Shown: in pieces, positions 34,003-43,321 of the stretch
Numbering within the stretch: position 1 is the first letter of the stretch
How the letters are laid out: the number at the start of each line of letters is the position of its first letter
Source of the DNA: Cribrihabitans_A pelagius
GTDB taxonomy: Bacteria; Pseudomonadota; Alphaproteobacteria; Rhodobacterales; Rhodobacteraceae
Length of the DNA stretch: 64,000 nt
Assembly (NCBI RefSeq): GCF_048820915.1
Contig: NZ_JBMERR010000006.1
Location: 1 to 64,000, forward strand
Reading direction: 5' to 3'
Translations under genes and position numbers: made by a program
The notes under the pieces: model-generated
What the model saw: the letters and a program-made list of their open reading frames with translations, nothing else
Told to the model about the DNA's origin: nothing
Database searches by the model: none

Positions 34003-35559
34003 ATGACGGACCAGACCCAAAGCCCGGTGGCGGAGACGCCAGGAACCGGCCATATCAACAAGCCGCTTTTCGCGATAACTGGCGGCTTCATCGCGGTTTT
34101 CTGCCTGATAGCGCTCGCCGACCTTGAACTGCTGTCGGCCCTTGTCGACAGCAGCTTCGCCTTCTCGGCCAAGTATTTCGGTCTCTATTGGCAGGTGCTG
34201 CTGCTTGCCACCTTCCTGATCGGCCTCGTGCTGACCGTCCTGCCAGGCGGCCGCGCGATCATGGGCGGGCTGGCGCGCCCCGAATTTTCGGTCTTCCAGT
34301 GGGGCTCGATGATCATGTGCACCCTGCTGGCCGGGGGCGGCGTGTTCTGGGCGGCGGGTGAGCCGATGGCGCACTTCCTGTCCTCGCCGCCGCTCTTCGG
34401 CGCCGAGGCCGCCACGGAGGCAGCGGTCGCCCCGGCGCTGGCGCAGAGCTTCATGCACTGGGGTTTCCTCGCCTGGGCGATCCTCGGCGCGCTCAGCACT
34501 GTGATGCTGATGCATTACCACTACGAAAAGGGCCTGCCGCTGGCGCCGCGCACGCTGCTCTATCCGCTGTTTGGCGAGCGCGCCATCAAGGGGCCGATCG
34601 GGCTGATCGCCGATGCCTCCTGCATTATCGCCGTCGTCGCCGGAACGGTGGGGCCGATCGGCTTTCTCGGCCTTCAGGTGAGCTACGGGCTGAACGCGCT
34701 GTTCGGCATCCCCGACAGCTTCGCCACCCAGGCGATGGTGATCGCGGGGCTGGTCGCGCTTTACACGGTCTCGGCCATGTCCGGTCTGACCCGCGGCATC
34801 CAGCTCCTGAGCAAGATCAACGTGATCCTCGCCGCGGGACTCCTGCTGTTCATGCTGGTGTTCGGACCCACCGCCTTCATCTTCAAGAGCTACTTCGCAG
34901 GGTTTGGGTCCTACCTCGGCAACTTCTTCGGCATGGCGCTCTACCGCGGCGAGGCGGGGCTGTTCGGCGAGCCGGGCTGGCTGGGCTGGTGGACCGTGTT
35001 CTTCTGGGGCTGGTTCATGGGCTACGGGCCGCTGATGGCGATCTTCATCGCCCGGGTGTCGCGCGGGCGGTCGATCCGGTCGATCGTGATCATGCTGTCG
35101 CTGGTGGCGCCGGTCATCACCACCTTCTGGTTCACCATCATCGGCGGATCGGGCATCGCCTTCGAGATCGGCAATCCCGGATCGGTCTCGGCGGCCTTCG
35201 AAGGGTTCAACCTGCCCGCCGCGCTGCTCGCGATCACCCAGCAACTGCCAATGGGCTTCATCGTGTCGCTGCTGTTCCTGGTGCTGACCACCATCTTCGT
35301 GGCGACAACCGGGGACTCGATGACCTACGTGATCTCGGTTGCCATGTCGGACGAAGACCGCTCGTCGATGCCGGTCCGGGTGTTCTGGGGCATCGGCATG
35401 GGGCTGATGGCGGTGATCCTGATCTCGCTCGGGTCCGGGGGCGTCAGCAAGCTGCAAAGCTTCATCGTCGTCACCGCAGTGCCGGTGTCGCTGGTGCTCC
35501 TGCCCTCGCTCTGGGACGCGCTGCGCATCACCCTGGCGAAAGGCCGCGGAGAAGCCTGA
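34003..35559 (+). CDS. BCCT-family betaine/carnitine/choline-type transporter
   Basis: A 518-residue carrier with about 12 TM helices. Characteristic segments are SVFQWGSMIMCTLLAGGGVF, WGFLAWAILGALSTVMLMHY, GPIGFLGLQVSYGLNALFG (the glycine-rich TM that coordinates the cation in this family) and FFWGWFMGYGPLMAIFIARV. The ATG at 34003 is preceded by AGGGAGG. It imports a quaternary-ammonium or related zwitterion with Na+ or H+; the exact substrate is unknown. It follows the dipeptidase gene in the same operon and probably supplies the pathway's substrate. Confidence 0.9.
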   Translation: MTDQTQSPVAETPGTGHINKPLFAITGGFIAVFCLIALADLELLSALVDSSFAFSAKYFGLYWQVLLLATFLIGLVLTVLPGGRAIMGGLARPEFSVFQWGSMIMCTLLAGGGVFWAAGEPMAHFLSSPPLFGAEAATEAAVAPALAQSFMHWGFLAWAILGALSTVMLMHYHYEKGLPLAPRTLLYPLFGERAIKGPIGLIADASCIIAVVAGTVGPIGFLGLQVSYGLNALFGIPDSFATQAMVIAGLVALYTVSAMSGLTRGIQLLSKINVILAAGLLLFMLVFGPTAFIFKSYFAGFGSYLGNFFGMALYRGEAGLFGEPGWLGWWTVFFWGWFMGYGPLMAIFIARVSRGRSIRSIVIMLSLVAPVITTFWFTIIGGSGIAFEIGNPGSVSAAFEGFNLPAALLAITQQLPMGFIVSLLFLVLTTIFVATTGDSMTYVISVAMSDEDRSSMPVRVFWGIGMGLMAVILISLGSGGVSKLQSFIVVTAVPVSLVLLPSLWDALRITLAKGRGEA

Positions 35560-35630
35560 AGAGGCCGCCGGGCGGCCCGCAACGGTCCGCCCGGCACGGA
35601 AACGTGGTATCATGCAAGAGGAGGCGCGTG

Positions 35631-37334
35631 ATGAAATATGATCAGCTCAACCCCGACAGCCTGGCATTGCGCCCCGCCAAAACCGTGATGCGGCTGGCGC
35701 GGATGGGGTCGTTCCACCAGTCGCGCCTGTCCTTCATGCGGGTGCTGCTGCGGCGGCTGAAGGCCGAGAACTGGCGCTTCGAGCGCCGCGCCTTCGAGAT
35801 CGGCGCGCAAGGCGTCGGCCATGCCGTCTACACGATGCACGGACCCGCCCGCAGCTACAGCCTCGTGGCCTTCGCCCACGACCTGCCGCCCGAACAGCGC
35901 TCTGACCGGGTGATCGCAACCGCCTGGGACACGACTTTCACCCTGTTCGATGGCTTGCCCACGGCGGCGGACATCGAGCGCCTGTCGCGCAACGTGCCTC
36001 TGCAAGAGGCCGGCCGCGTTACCGCCTCGGAGCTGACCGTCTCCCGCGCCAACCGCTCGGTCCGGCTGTTCGGCCAGGTGGTCGACTGCCTCAGCCGGGG
36101 CGAGCAGCCCGATGCGGCGGATGTCGACGCCGTGGGCTACCTGATGCGCACAACGGCGGTCTACGGCTCCGGCAAGCTTGGCGCCGCCGACCGCGAGAGC
36201 ATTGCCGGGCGCCCCGAATTCGCAGCACCGTTCCAGGCCGAGATGCTGACCGTCTTCCTGATCCGGGGCTTCGTTCTGGACCTGGTGGAACACCTCGCTG
36301 CGCTTCGGGGCGGCGCCAGGGCGGTGGCACTGGACCCCGCGCTGCGCCGCCGCTTCGGCATCGGCAACTCCACCGGGCTCGGCATGGCGCCTTTCCTGCT
36401 GAACCACCCGATCCTTCTCAACAACTGGATCGAGGCGCGGGAGACCGCACTGGCGCGGGTGCGGGCCCTGCCCGCGATCTCGCCCGGAGAGGCCAAGGCG
36501 TTCCGGATCATGCTCCGCCGGGGGCGGCGCAACGTTGACGAGTGGCATTCCGAGCACCCGCTCCAGTGCCACAAGATTGCGGAGCTGACGGCCGATCTCG
36601 ACCGGCTGGAGGCGCATCTGGAAACCGGAGCCCTGGAGGCGCCCTTGCCCTGGGACGCGCTCTACCGCTGGTCAGAGACCGCGCTGAGCCTCGAGGGGCA
36701 GGAACTTCTCGTCGCCCTGATGATGGAGCCCTACGACGCGCTGGTCGATGACCTTCCGGCGCGCATGAGCGCGGACGAAGGTGAAGGCTTCCGCATCGAC
36801 GGCGGCATGACCGTGGCGCGGCTGCGGGAAATCCTCGAAGACACCTACGCTTGGGCCCTCAAAATAAATTGGAGCAGCCCCGGCAGTCAGGCCCGGGTTT
36901 GGTATGTCTCGGCGGAAAAGCTCGAGCCGCGTCTCGGCGACCGCCACCTGGAGCCGGTCTCTGCCTACGAGCAGCCGCTGGCGCCCGGGCGCGATGCGGC
37001 GCTGCTGTTCGACGCGCTCAAGGAAGCGTCCGCTGAAACCCGGGTTGCCGATTTCCTTCTGCGCCACCCTGAGCACCGTCACATCTTAAGGCGGGTGCAG
37101 ATTGCCGCCCGGTACCCCTATGCCGAGATCCGCGACAATACGGTCGGCGCCGACGTTCTGCCCATCGACCTGTTGCGCGCAAAGCTGTCCTTCTTCGGCG
37201 CCTGCCACTTCGACCCGCGTTCGGACCGCTGGGTGCGGATCAACATGTTCCGCAATGCGCCGTTCCCGCACGAGCTGGCCGGGATGGATTTTGCGGGCTG
37301 GACTTATCCTGCCCTGCCAGAGGTGACGCCATGA
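35631..37334 (+). CDS. Uncharacterised 567-residue protein, no recognised family
   Basis: A long intact frame beginning MKYDQLNPDSLALRPAKTVM, with AGGAGG before the start (GTG 35628 is also possible). I recognise no family. There is no signal peptide or membrane segment, so it is cytoplasmic. Notable blocks are RMGSFHQSRLSFMRVLLRR, RIMLRRGRRNVDEWHSEHPL, LQCHKIAELTADLDRLEAHL, GNSTGLGMAPFLLNHPILLN and FFGACHFDPRSDRWVRINMF. The conserved-looking His, Cys and Asp residues could form a metal or active site. It overlaps the next gene (DUF3726) by 4 bp, so the two products probably act together, in the pathway fed by the BCCT carrier. Confidence 0.75.
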   Translation: MKYDQLNPDSLALRPAKTVMRLARMGSFHQSRLSFMRVLLRRLKAENWRFERRAFEIGAQGVGHAVYTMHGPARSYSLVAFAHDLPPEQRSDRVIATAWDTTFTLFDGLPTAADIERLSRNVPLQEAGRVTASELTVSRANRSVRLFGQVVDCLSRGEQPDAADVDAVGYLMRTTAVYGSGKLGAADRESIAGRPEFAAPFQAEMLTVFLIRGFVLDLVEHLAALRGGARAVALDPALRRRFGIGNSTGLGMAPFLLNHPILLNNWIEARETALARVRALPAISPGEAKAFRIMLRRGRRNVDEWHSEHPLQCHKIAELTADLDRLEAHLETGALEAPLPWDALYRWSETALSLEGQELLVALMMEPYDALVDDLPARMSADEGEGFRIDGGMTVARLREILEDTYAWALKINWSSPGSQARVWYVSAEKLEPRLGDRHLEPVSAYEQPLAPGRDAALLFDALKEASAETRVADFLLRHPEHRHILRRVQIAARYPYAEIRDNTVGADVLPIDLLRAKLSFFGACHFDPRSDRWVRINMFRNAPFPHELAGMDFAGWTYPALPEVTP

Positions 37335-37975
37335 TCTATTCGCTCAACGAGATCGAAGCCCTCGCCCGGAAGGCCGCCCGCGGGGGCGGGATGAGCTGGG
37401 GCCTGGCCGAGGAAACCGGCAAAGCCGTGCGCTGGCTCAGCGAAAACGGTCTTCCGGGGCCGCGGCTTCTGGTGGATCTGCTCCGCCTGAATGACGGGAC
37501 AGCTTATGCCGATCTCGCACCGCGGCAGGCGGACGGGATCTGGCGCGCCCGCAGCGGCCTGCTCTGCCCGATCATCGCCGGTGCCCTGATCTGCGACCGC
37601 GCCGATGAGCTGACGGCCGGCGAAGGATTGCGCCTGGGTGAGGTTGCGGTGCCTCTGCTGCTTGCCCCCTTTGCATCCGCGGCCGCCCGGTCCGCGGGAG
37701 TGGCCGTCGCGCTCGAATGGCGCGGAGTGTCGCTTCTGCTTGATGGCGGAACGCTAAAGGCCGACGGCAATGAAGCGGCTCTGCTCGCCACGAGAACGGA
37801 AACCGCAGGTTTGTTCCAGACAGATGCAGGAGCATCGCGGCCGGTCCGGACCGGCACTGGCCGTCACGTAACCTTCGAAACCCTTAACGCCCTGGAGAGC
37901 TTTGCGCTTCGCACCTGCGCTCCGGCGACCGAGGCCAGCCGAGCGGGGGCAGGAGCCAGGCAGGAAACGGACTGA
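37331..37975 (+). CDS. DUF3726 family protein
   Basis: A 214-residue protein: MIYSLNEIEALARKAARGGG, MSWGLAEETGKAVRWLSENG, LPGPRLLVDLLRLNDG, LCPIIAGALICDRADEL and VALEWRGVSLLLDGGTLKAD. I recognise this as the DUF3726 type of protein, which has no known function. The start ATG overlaps the preceding stop (ATGA). It is the last gene of the operon; the partner is the 567-residue unknown. Together they may form one enzyme with large and small subunits; this is inference from coupling. Confidence 0.7.
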   Translation: MIYSLNEIEALARKAARGGGMSWGLAEETGKAVRWLSENGLPGPRLLVDLLRLNDGTAYADLAPRQADGIWRARSGLLCPIIAGALICDRADELTAGEGLRLGEVAVPLLLAPFASAAARSAGVAVALEWRGVSLLLDGGTLKADGNEAALLATRTETAGLFQTDAGASRPVRTGTGRHVTFETLNALESFALRTCAPATEASRAGAGARQETD

Positions 37976-38272
37976 GGACGGCTCTTTTCCGGCGCCGTCC
38001 CGCATTGACGCCAGCAGTCAGTCCGAACCGCGCCAAAAAGCAAGCGTGCAAAAGGTCTTTGAGCCGGCGCAGCGAACCCTTAGGCAGTTAAGGCAGAACA
38101 GCACGATCGGGGCAGCCTTGCCGGACCTGCGGGCGCCGCGCGCAGACAACGACATGGCGGCCGAACGGTAAATTCGGCCTTCATGCCCTCTTGCGGCAGA
38201 GCGGCCCAAGCGGGGCACCCTCAGAGGAGCGAGCCCGGGCCCGTACGGCGGCGCGGGTGAGAGCACTCAGTT

Positions 38273-38290
38273 GAGGCTGTGTGGAAACTC
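38273..38290 (+). repeat. Left terminal inverted repeat of the IS1182-like element
   Basis: 18 bp, an exact inverted match to 38922-38939. Confidence 0.85.
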
Positions 38291-38921
38291 GCCGTTATCA
38301 GCAGCCCAAGTCCCGTTCCCGAGCAGCCGCGGCGTGGATCTCGCAGATGGACGAGCAGGTTAAGCTGTCCCTCAGGACAGGATCGTCTTCATCAGCCCGC
38401 GAACACCGGCCAGAGCGATCATTTGCCTCATGTTGCAGGCAAGACGCTTCGATGCCATCACCGTTCGGTCGTTCCGGAACCGCCGCAGCAGGAAGTGCGT
38501 CGTTCCCATCCAGGATTTTATCATGCCGAATAGGTGTTCGACCGTACTACGGCGTAGCATCGTTGGATCGTCCCCGCCGCCGAGGCAAGGCCGCATCTGA
38601 CCTATCAGATGTTCGTGCAGCCAATGCGAGACGCTTCGTTCCTTGCCGGCCGTGCAGCGGCGCTTGACCGGGCAGCCTCCACAGTTTCCCCTCCAGCAGC
38701 GCCGGATCAGCCTCGAGATGGGCCAACCGGCTTGCAAACTTGGGCTTTGTGAAGTTCCGGGCACCGGTTTTTGAAAGTGACCGGCCGCCCGGACCAGAGG
38801 ATCCTCGCAGATCCAGTCTTCAGGCCGTTCCGGCAACAGCGTTGCCTGATCCCGGTCCGCGCCCTCTATAGAGCCTGCCGTGATAATTGTCCGCTGCCCA
38901 TCTGGAGGTTGCCAAGCCAGG

Positions 38922-38939
38922 GAGTTTCCACACAGCCTC
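38922..38939 (-). repeat. Right terminal inverted repeat of the IS1182-like element
   Basis: 18 bp, an exact inverted match to 38273-38290. Confidence 0.85.
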
Positions 38940-39230
38940 GGCCCAGAGCGGACCTGCGCCACCTCCAGTGGAGACCGCCGTTCGCTGCGCCCTGTATCAA
39001 TGCCCGGACTGCTCAGAGCATATCCTTTGGGCGGCACCTCACCACCGCGGTAAAACCGCTGCGGAAAACTCCGGCCCGGATCGGGGGGGTACTTTTGGCG
39101 ATCCCGTCATTGACGGCCCCCAAAGCGCGGCCGGCCCGATCCGGACACTGGAACCCTGCCGGGGACAACCCGAAGTGACGCCATTGGGGCCTTGCGGTGA
39201 TCTGGCGTTGCAAATCGACAGACAGGGAAC

Positions 39231-40283
39231 CTACTGCGGCATCCGGAGCTCGAATACAGGCGTGAATGCAGCGGGGGCCAGAGACGATTCAAGGATGTCC
39301 GGATCTTTGGACTGCTGGCCGAAGATCAGGATCTCTGGACCTGCATGTGAAAACCGCAGCTGCTTTTCGATTGCGCGCACGGCCATTTCTATCGCCAGGC
39401 GGCCCTGCAGCACCGGTAGATCCGTGGGGGTGGCGATGATCCGTTCCCTGAGAACACCGCGGTAGACGGCGTGTGTCATATAGTCTGACACGATTTGAAC
39501 CCGATCCTGCAAGCCGCGGGCGCGCAGCACCGACACCGCCGCTTCCGCCGCGGGTGCGGAGCCGGCGATGTAATCGAGGTCCGCCACTTCATCCAGCGCT
39601 TCCTCGACCAGCCGGACCTGGATTTCCCGGCCGGTGTCGCCGTATTTCGTCACCGCGATCCCGGCGGAGCTGCCGGCCAGCGCGGCTTCAAACCCCTGCT
39701 CGACAAACTGCACCCAGCCAGCCTCGGCCGGGCCCGGAAACCAGGCGACCTTTACCGGGGGAGACCCTTCCGGATGCCGCCCGGCTATTATCCGGGCCGC
39801 CGAGGCTCCCATTTCCGTCCAGGAGACACCGACTTTGGCCGTGATTCCCGTGTCGGCGATGTCGTTGACCGCGGCGATGACCGGGATGGAGGCTGCAATG
39901 CGCTCCACCGTGCTGCTGAGGCCGGCATAAGACACCGTTCCGACCACAAAGGCATCAGCGCCTTCGGCAACGCAGCTTTCGGCCTGCTGGATCTGGCGCT
40001 GCAAGTTCGGATAGCCGCCGGCCTCGACCAGCTTGAACGACACGCCCAGCCGGCGCGCCTCCGTCAGCATGCCGTAATTGACGCTCAGCCAATAGGCATC
40101 CTTCAGATGCGGGTAGGAAATGCACAGCCGCCAGGGCTGCGCTGCCCTGTCCAGCGGCTGATACTCGACGGTTTCATACCCGCTGCCGTAGTCGAACGGG
40201 ACCCGGGGCACTTGCAAGCGCCAGGTTTCCGCCGCGGCGCCGGAGCAAAACACCGTCAGAAAAATGAACCAGATGAAGCGCAT
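39231..40283 (-). CDS. torT: TorT, periplasmic TMAO-sensing protein
   Basis: A 350-residue exported periplasmic-binding-fold protein. The signal peptide is MRFIWFIFLTVFCSGAAA. Then come PWRLCISYPHLKDAYWLSVN, YGMLTEARRLGVSFKLVEAG, GYPNLQRQIQQAESCVAEGA, ADAFVVGTVSYAGL and a C-terminal QGRLAIEMAVRAIEK. The pattern YPH.KDxYWLSVNYGM..EA..LGV is typical of TorT, which binds TMAO and signals to the periplasmic domain of TorS. It is divergent from torS (92 bp between starts). No torCAD reductase genes are in the window. Confidence 0.85.
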   Translation of the reverse strand: MRFIWFIFLTVFCSGAAAETWRLQVPRVPFDYGSGYETVEYQPLDRAAQPWRLCISYPHLKDAYWLSVNYGMLTEARRLGVSFKLVEAGGYPNLQRQIQQAESCVAEGADAFVVGTVSYAGLSSTVERIAASIPVIAAVNDIADTGITAKVGVSWTEMGASAARIIAGRHPEGSPPVKVAWFPGPAEAGWVQFVEQGFEAALAGSSAGIAVTKYGDTGREIQVRLVEEALDEVADLDYIAGSAPAAEAAVSVLRARGLQDRVQIVSDYMTHAVYRGVLRERIIATPTDLPVLQGRLAIEMAVRAIEKQLRFSHAGPEILIFGQQSKDPDILESSLAPAAFTPVFELRMPQ

Positions 40284-40375
40284 GCCTTTCCTTTCCTGCT
40301 TCCGACGATAGGCCTGCGGCGGCGAACAGGGAAATTCAAAATTGCGAAACCTGCCGCGCCGCGCGAAGGTCGGAC

Positions 40376-43321
40376 ATGTTCAGAAACTTCGGGCTAGGCG
40401 GAAAACTGAGCCTGGCGTTCATCGTGATCGCCGGGCTGCCCACCATTGCGGGGGTTTTGGGGGTGATCGAGCTGCGGGCGCTGGCCCGCCGCCAGGCCGA
40501 AGTCATCAGTCAGACCATCCCCGCCATCGCCGAGGTGCGCGGCATGGCAGAGGAGAGCACCCGGATCATCGCAATCGCGCCGGAACTCGCAGAGGTGGAA
40601 ACGCAAGCCGCCCGGGAAAACCGTGCTGTCTTCCTGCGGGACCAGATCGGGGCGCTGACAAGCCGGATCGACACGCTGAACCTCGAAGCGAGCTCGGGAA
40701 CCGCGCAGTTGCGGGCGACGGTGTCGGATGCCGCCCGGGCGCTGGATGAATTGAACGGGCTGGTTGAAACCCGTATCGCGCTGCATGGCGCCTTCAAGGC
40801 GCTCGCCGAACGCAATCTGGCGGCCGCCAATGAACTTCTCGGCATGGCCGATACGCTGGTGGCAAATGCGGAAATGGGCACGACGGCGGTCATCTCCAGC
40901 CTTTATGCGCCACCGGAATCCCGCCTGGAGGAAACGGCGCGCACCGATACGCTGGACAAGCTGATCGAAGTAGATCTCTTCCAGCTTGGCCTGATGTTCG
41001 AGCTGCGCTCGCAATCCGGTGAAATCGGCCTTCTGATCAACCGTATCGACGAGGCACAGGGCGAAACCGCACTGGGCGAAATCGAGGCTTCTCTGGCCAG
41101 CCGTCTTGCGATCGTGTCGCGCAGGGTGAAGGCGATAAGGGATCCGGGGCGGCGCCAGCAAGCGGAAGCCCATGTCGCACAGCTCCGGTCCGTTACCGGC
41201 GGAGACCCGGGTCTGTTCGCCCTCAGGAACCGGATCCTGGCAACCACGGCCCGGATCACCGCGCTGAAACTGGAACTTCAGAATACGGCCCTCCGCCTCG
41301 GCCGGGAGGCCGCAGCGGTGGCCGATCAGGCGCAGGCAAAGGCGCTCAGCGCGGGCAATCAGGCTGCGGTCGAGATGCGCCGGGCGCAATTGAGAAACGG
41401 CATCGCGGCGGTGGCCGGCCTGCTTCTGTCGCTTGCTGTCGTTTGGTTCTTCGTGCGCGGACACGTGACCCGGCGGCTGAACCGGCTGGCCGGAACCATG
41501 GCCGCGCTTATGCGCGGCCAGCTGGACCGGGAGGTGCGGCCGAGGGGCCGGGACGAAATCGCCCGGATGGAGGAGGCTGTGGAGGTCTTCCGCCAGCAGG
41601 CCATCGAGAAACGCACACTGGAACGACAGCGGGATCTGAACGAGCGGGAATTGCGGGATCACCGGAACAACCTGCAGAACATGGTCGAGGAACAGACCGA
41701 GCGGCTGCGCCACGAGGTAAAGGCCCACGAACAGGCACGGCAGAAAGCCGAAGCCGCAGATCTCGCCAAATCCGAATTCCTGGCCATGATGAGCCACGAA
41801 ATCCGCACGCCGATGAATGGCGTGCTCGGGATGCTGCGCAGCCTTTGCGAAGACGACCTGGCGCCCCGGCAGATGGAGCGCCTGAAGACCGCCCTCGCCT
41901 CCGGCCAGAACCTGTTGAAAATTCTGAATGATATCCTGGACTACTCCAAGATCGAAAGCGGCGGCCTGACCCCCGAAAACGAAACCTTCTCCCTGCGCGA
42001 ACTGGTCACGGGCATTGTCTTTCTCATGCGCCCAAGTGCGGATGAAAAAGGCATCCACCTGTGGCTGGACGCGCCTGACACCCTCCCTGACGCAGTGGTC
42101 GGCGACATCGCAAAACTGCGCCAGATCCTGTTCAACCTTCTGTCCAATGCGCTGAAGTTCACGGAGGACGGAGAGGTTATCCTGCGGGTGCGGGCAGCTG
42201 AGGCAGGCGCGGGCCGCCATTTGGTTACATTCGAGGTCAGCGACACCGGAAAAGGCGTCTCCGACGAGGCCAAATCCCGGGTCTTCGAAGCGTTCGAGCA
42301 GGAGGATTCCGACACCGCGCGCCGTTTTGGCGGCACAGGTTTGGGACTCGCGGTCAGCAAGCGTTTCGCCGAGGCAATCGGCGCGCGCCTGTCGCTGGAA
42401 AGCACGCAGAACGTGGGCTCGGTCTTTTCACTTTCTGCCGAACTGAAAGCCGGTGATCCGGAGGATCTGGCACCCCGGGAAAGCGAAACGGCACTAGGCC
42501 CGGCGGATGTCAGCCTGTCCATCCTGGTGGTCGAAGACAACGAGATCAACCAGATGGTCGCCCAGGGGTATCTTGAGCGCATGGGGCATGGCTGCGTGTG
42601 CGTCTCCAGCGCCGAACGCGCGCTCGAGCTGCTGCCGCAGAGCCAGTTCGATCTTGTTCTGATGGATGTGAACCTGCCGGGGATGAGCGGCACCGAGGCA
42701 ACCCGCCGGCTTCGGGCGCATGCGGATCCGAAGCTGGCCAATCTGCCGGTGATCGGCATTTCCGCGCATGTGCAGGAGGATCAGATCGAAGCGCATCTGC
42801 AAGCTGGCATGAACGGGTTTGTCGCCAAACCGGTCTCGCCGGAACGGCTCGCCAAAGCCCTGGCGAGCGTCTGTGAGGGGCGCTACGGCGAGGTGTATCT
42901 GTCGGCGCGCCAAGCTGCCCCGTATGCGCAAACCGCCGCGGATACAACGGGGCGTGCCGCTAGCCTGCGCCGCCTGTTCCGCGGCAATATTCAGGATCTC
43001 GGGGAAGCCCAGGCGTTCGAAATCGCCCGGCTGTTTCTCAAGGAGCTGCCGCAGAGCGTTTCCAGGATCGAGGCGGCTCTGGCGGCGCAGGATATGGGCG
43101 TTCTGGCCAAAACGGCGCACCGTGCCAAGGGAGCGGCAGGCACTTTTGGCCAGAACGACCTCGCGGGGCTGCTTGCGGAACTGGAACACTGCGCCGCCGG
43201 GAACAACCACAGGCGCGCCGGGCAGCTGGTTCAAGACCTGGCAGACCTGGTACCGCGGGTTCTGAGCGAAATTACGGACGTTATGCGCGAATTCGAGGCT
43301 GTCAGCGCAAAGGCGCGGTGA
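40376..43321 (+). CDS. torS: TorS, hybrid sensor kinase with receiver and HPt domains
   Basis: A 981-residue phosphorelay kinase. TM1 is at about 9-32, a helical periplasmic sensor (about 33-340), and TM2 near 345 (AAVAGLLLSLAVVWFFV), then HAMP and a coiled coil. HisKA has His474 (MMSHEIRTPMNGVLGML). The HATPase domain reads NLLSNALKF, DTGKGV, GGTGLGLAV. The receiver domain has Asp764 (LVLMDVNLPGMSG), and the C-terminal HPt has His915 (TAHRAKGAAGTFG). The His-Asp-His order and length are those of E. coli TorS. The target is TorR, encoded convergently with a 20-bp overlap of the 3' ends. Confidence 0.88.
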   Translation: MFRNFGLGGKLSLAFIVIAGLPTIAGVLGVIELRALARRQAEVISQTIPAIAEVRGMAEESTRIIAIAPELAEVETQAARENRAVFLRDQIGALTSRIDTLNLEASSGTAQLRATVSDAARALDELNGLVETRIALHGAFKALAERNLAAANELLGMADTLVANAEMGTTAVISSLYAPPESRLEETARTDTLDKLIEVDLFQLGLMFELRSQSGEIGLLINRIDEAQGETALGEIEASLASRLAIVSRRVKAIRDPGRRQQAEAHVAQLRSVTGGDPGLFALRNRILATTARITALKLELQNTALRLGREAAAVADQAQAKALSAGNQAAVEMRRAQLRNGIAAVAGLLLSLAVVWFFVRGHVTRRLNRLAGTMAALMRGQLDREVRPRGRDEIARMEEAVEVFRQQAIEKRTLERQRDLNERELRDHRNNLQNMVEEQTERLRHEVKAHEQARQKAEAADLAKSEFLAMMSHEIRTPMNGVLGMLRSLCEDDLAPRQMERLKTALASGQNLLKILNDILDYSKIESGGLTPENETFSLRELVTGIVFLMRPSADEKGIHLWLDAPDTLPDAVVGDIAKLRQILFNLLSNALKFTEDGEVILRVRAAEAGAGRHLVTFEVSDTGKGVSDEAKSRVFEAFEQEDSDTARRFGGTGLGLAVSKRFAEAIGARLSLESTQNVGSVFSLSAELKAGDPEDLAPRESETALGPADVSLSILVVEDNEINQMVAQGYLERMGHGCVCVSSAERALELLPQSQFDLVLMDVNLPGMSGTEATRRLRAHADPKLANLPVIGISAHVQEDQIEAHLQAGMNGFVAKPVSPERLAKALASVCEGRYGEVYLSARQAAPYAQTAADTTGRAASLRRLFRGNIQDLGEAQAFEIARLFLKELPQSVSRIEAALAAQDMGVLAKTAHRAKGAAGTFGQNDLAGLLAELEHCAAGNNHRRAGQLVQDLADLVPRVLSEITDVMREFEAVSAKAR

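Larger units (their letters stand above)
38273..38939 (-). mobile_element. Internally deleted IS1182-like element with intact terminal inverted repeats
   Basis: GAGGCTGTGTGGAAACTC (38273-38290) and its exact reverse complement (38922-38939) bound a 667-bp element. Inside, the minus strand carries the C-terminal part of an IS1182-type transposase: GGCPVKRRCTAGKERSVSHW, then STVEHLFGMIKSWMGTTHFL, LACNMRQMIALAGVRGLMKT. The DDE N-terminal part is gone, so the element is non-autonomous but could be moved by a complete relative. No clear target duplication is visible at the borders. Confidence 0.8.

Noticed and set aside
34989..35630. Upstream extension of the 567-residue unknown protein
   Set aside because: It overlaps the BCCT gene in another frame; the AGGAGG site and ATG at 35631 define the start.
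40394..42220. A 608-codon frame antisense to torS
   Set aside because: It is a shadow of torS; no start signal or family match, while the plus strand has all kinase motifs.
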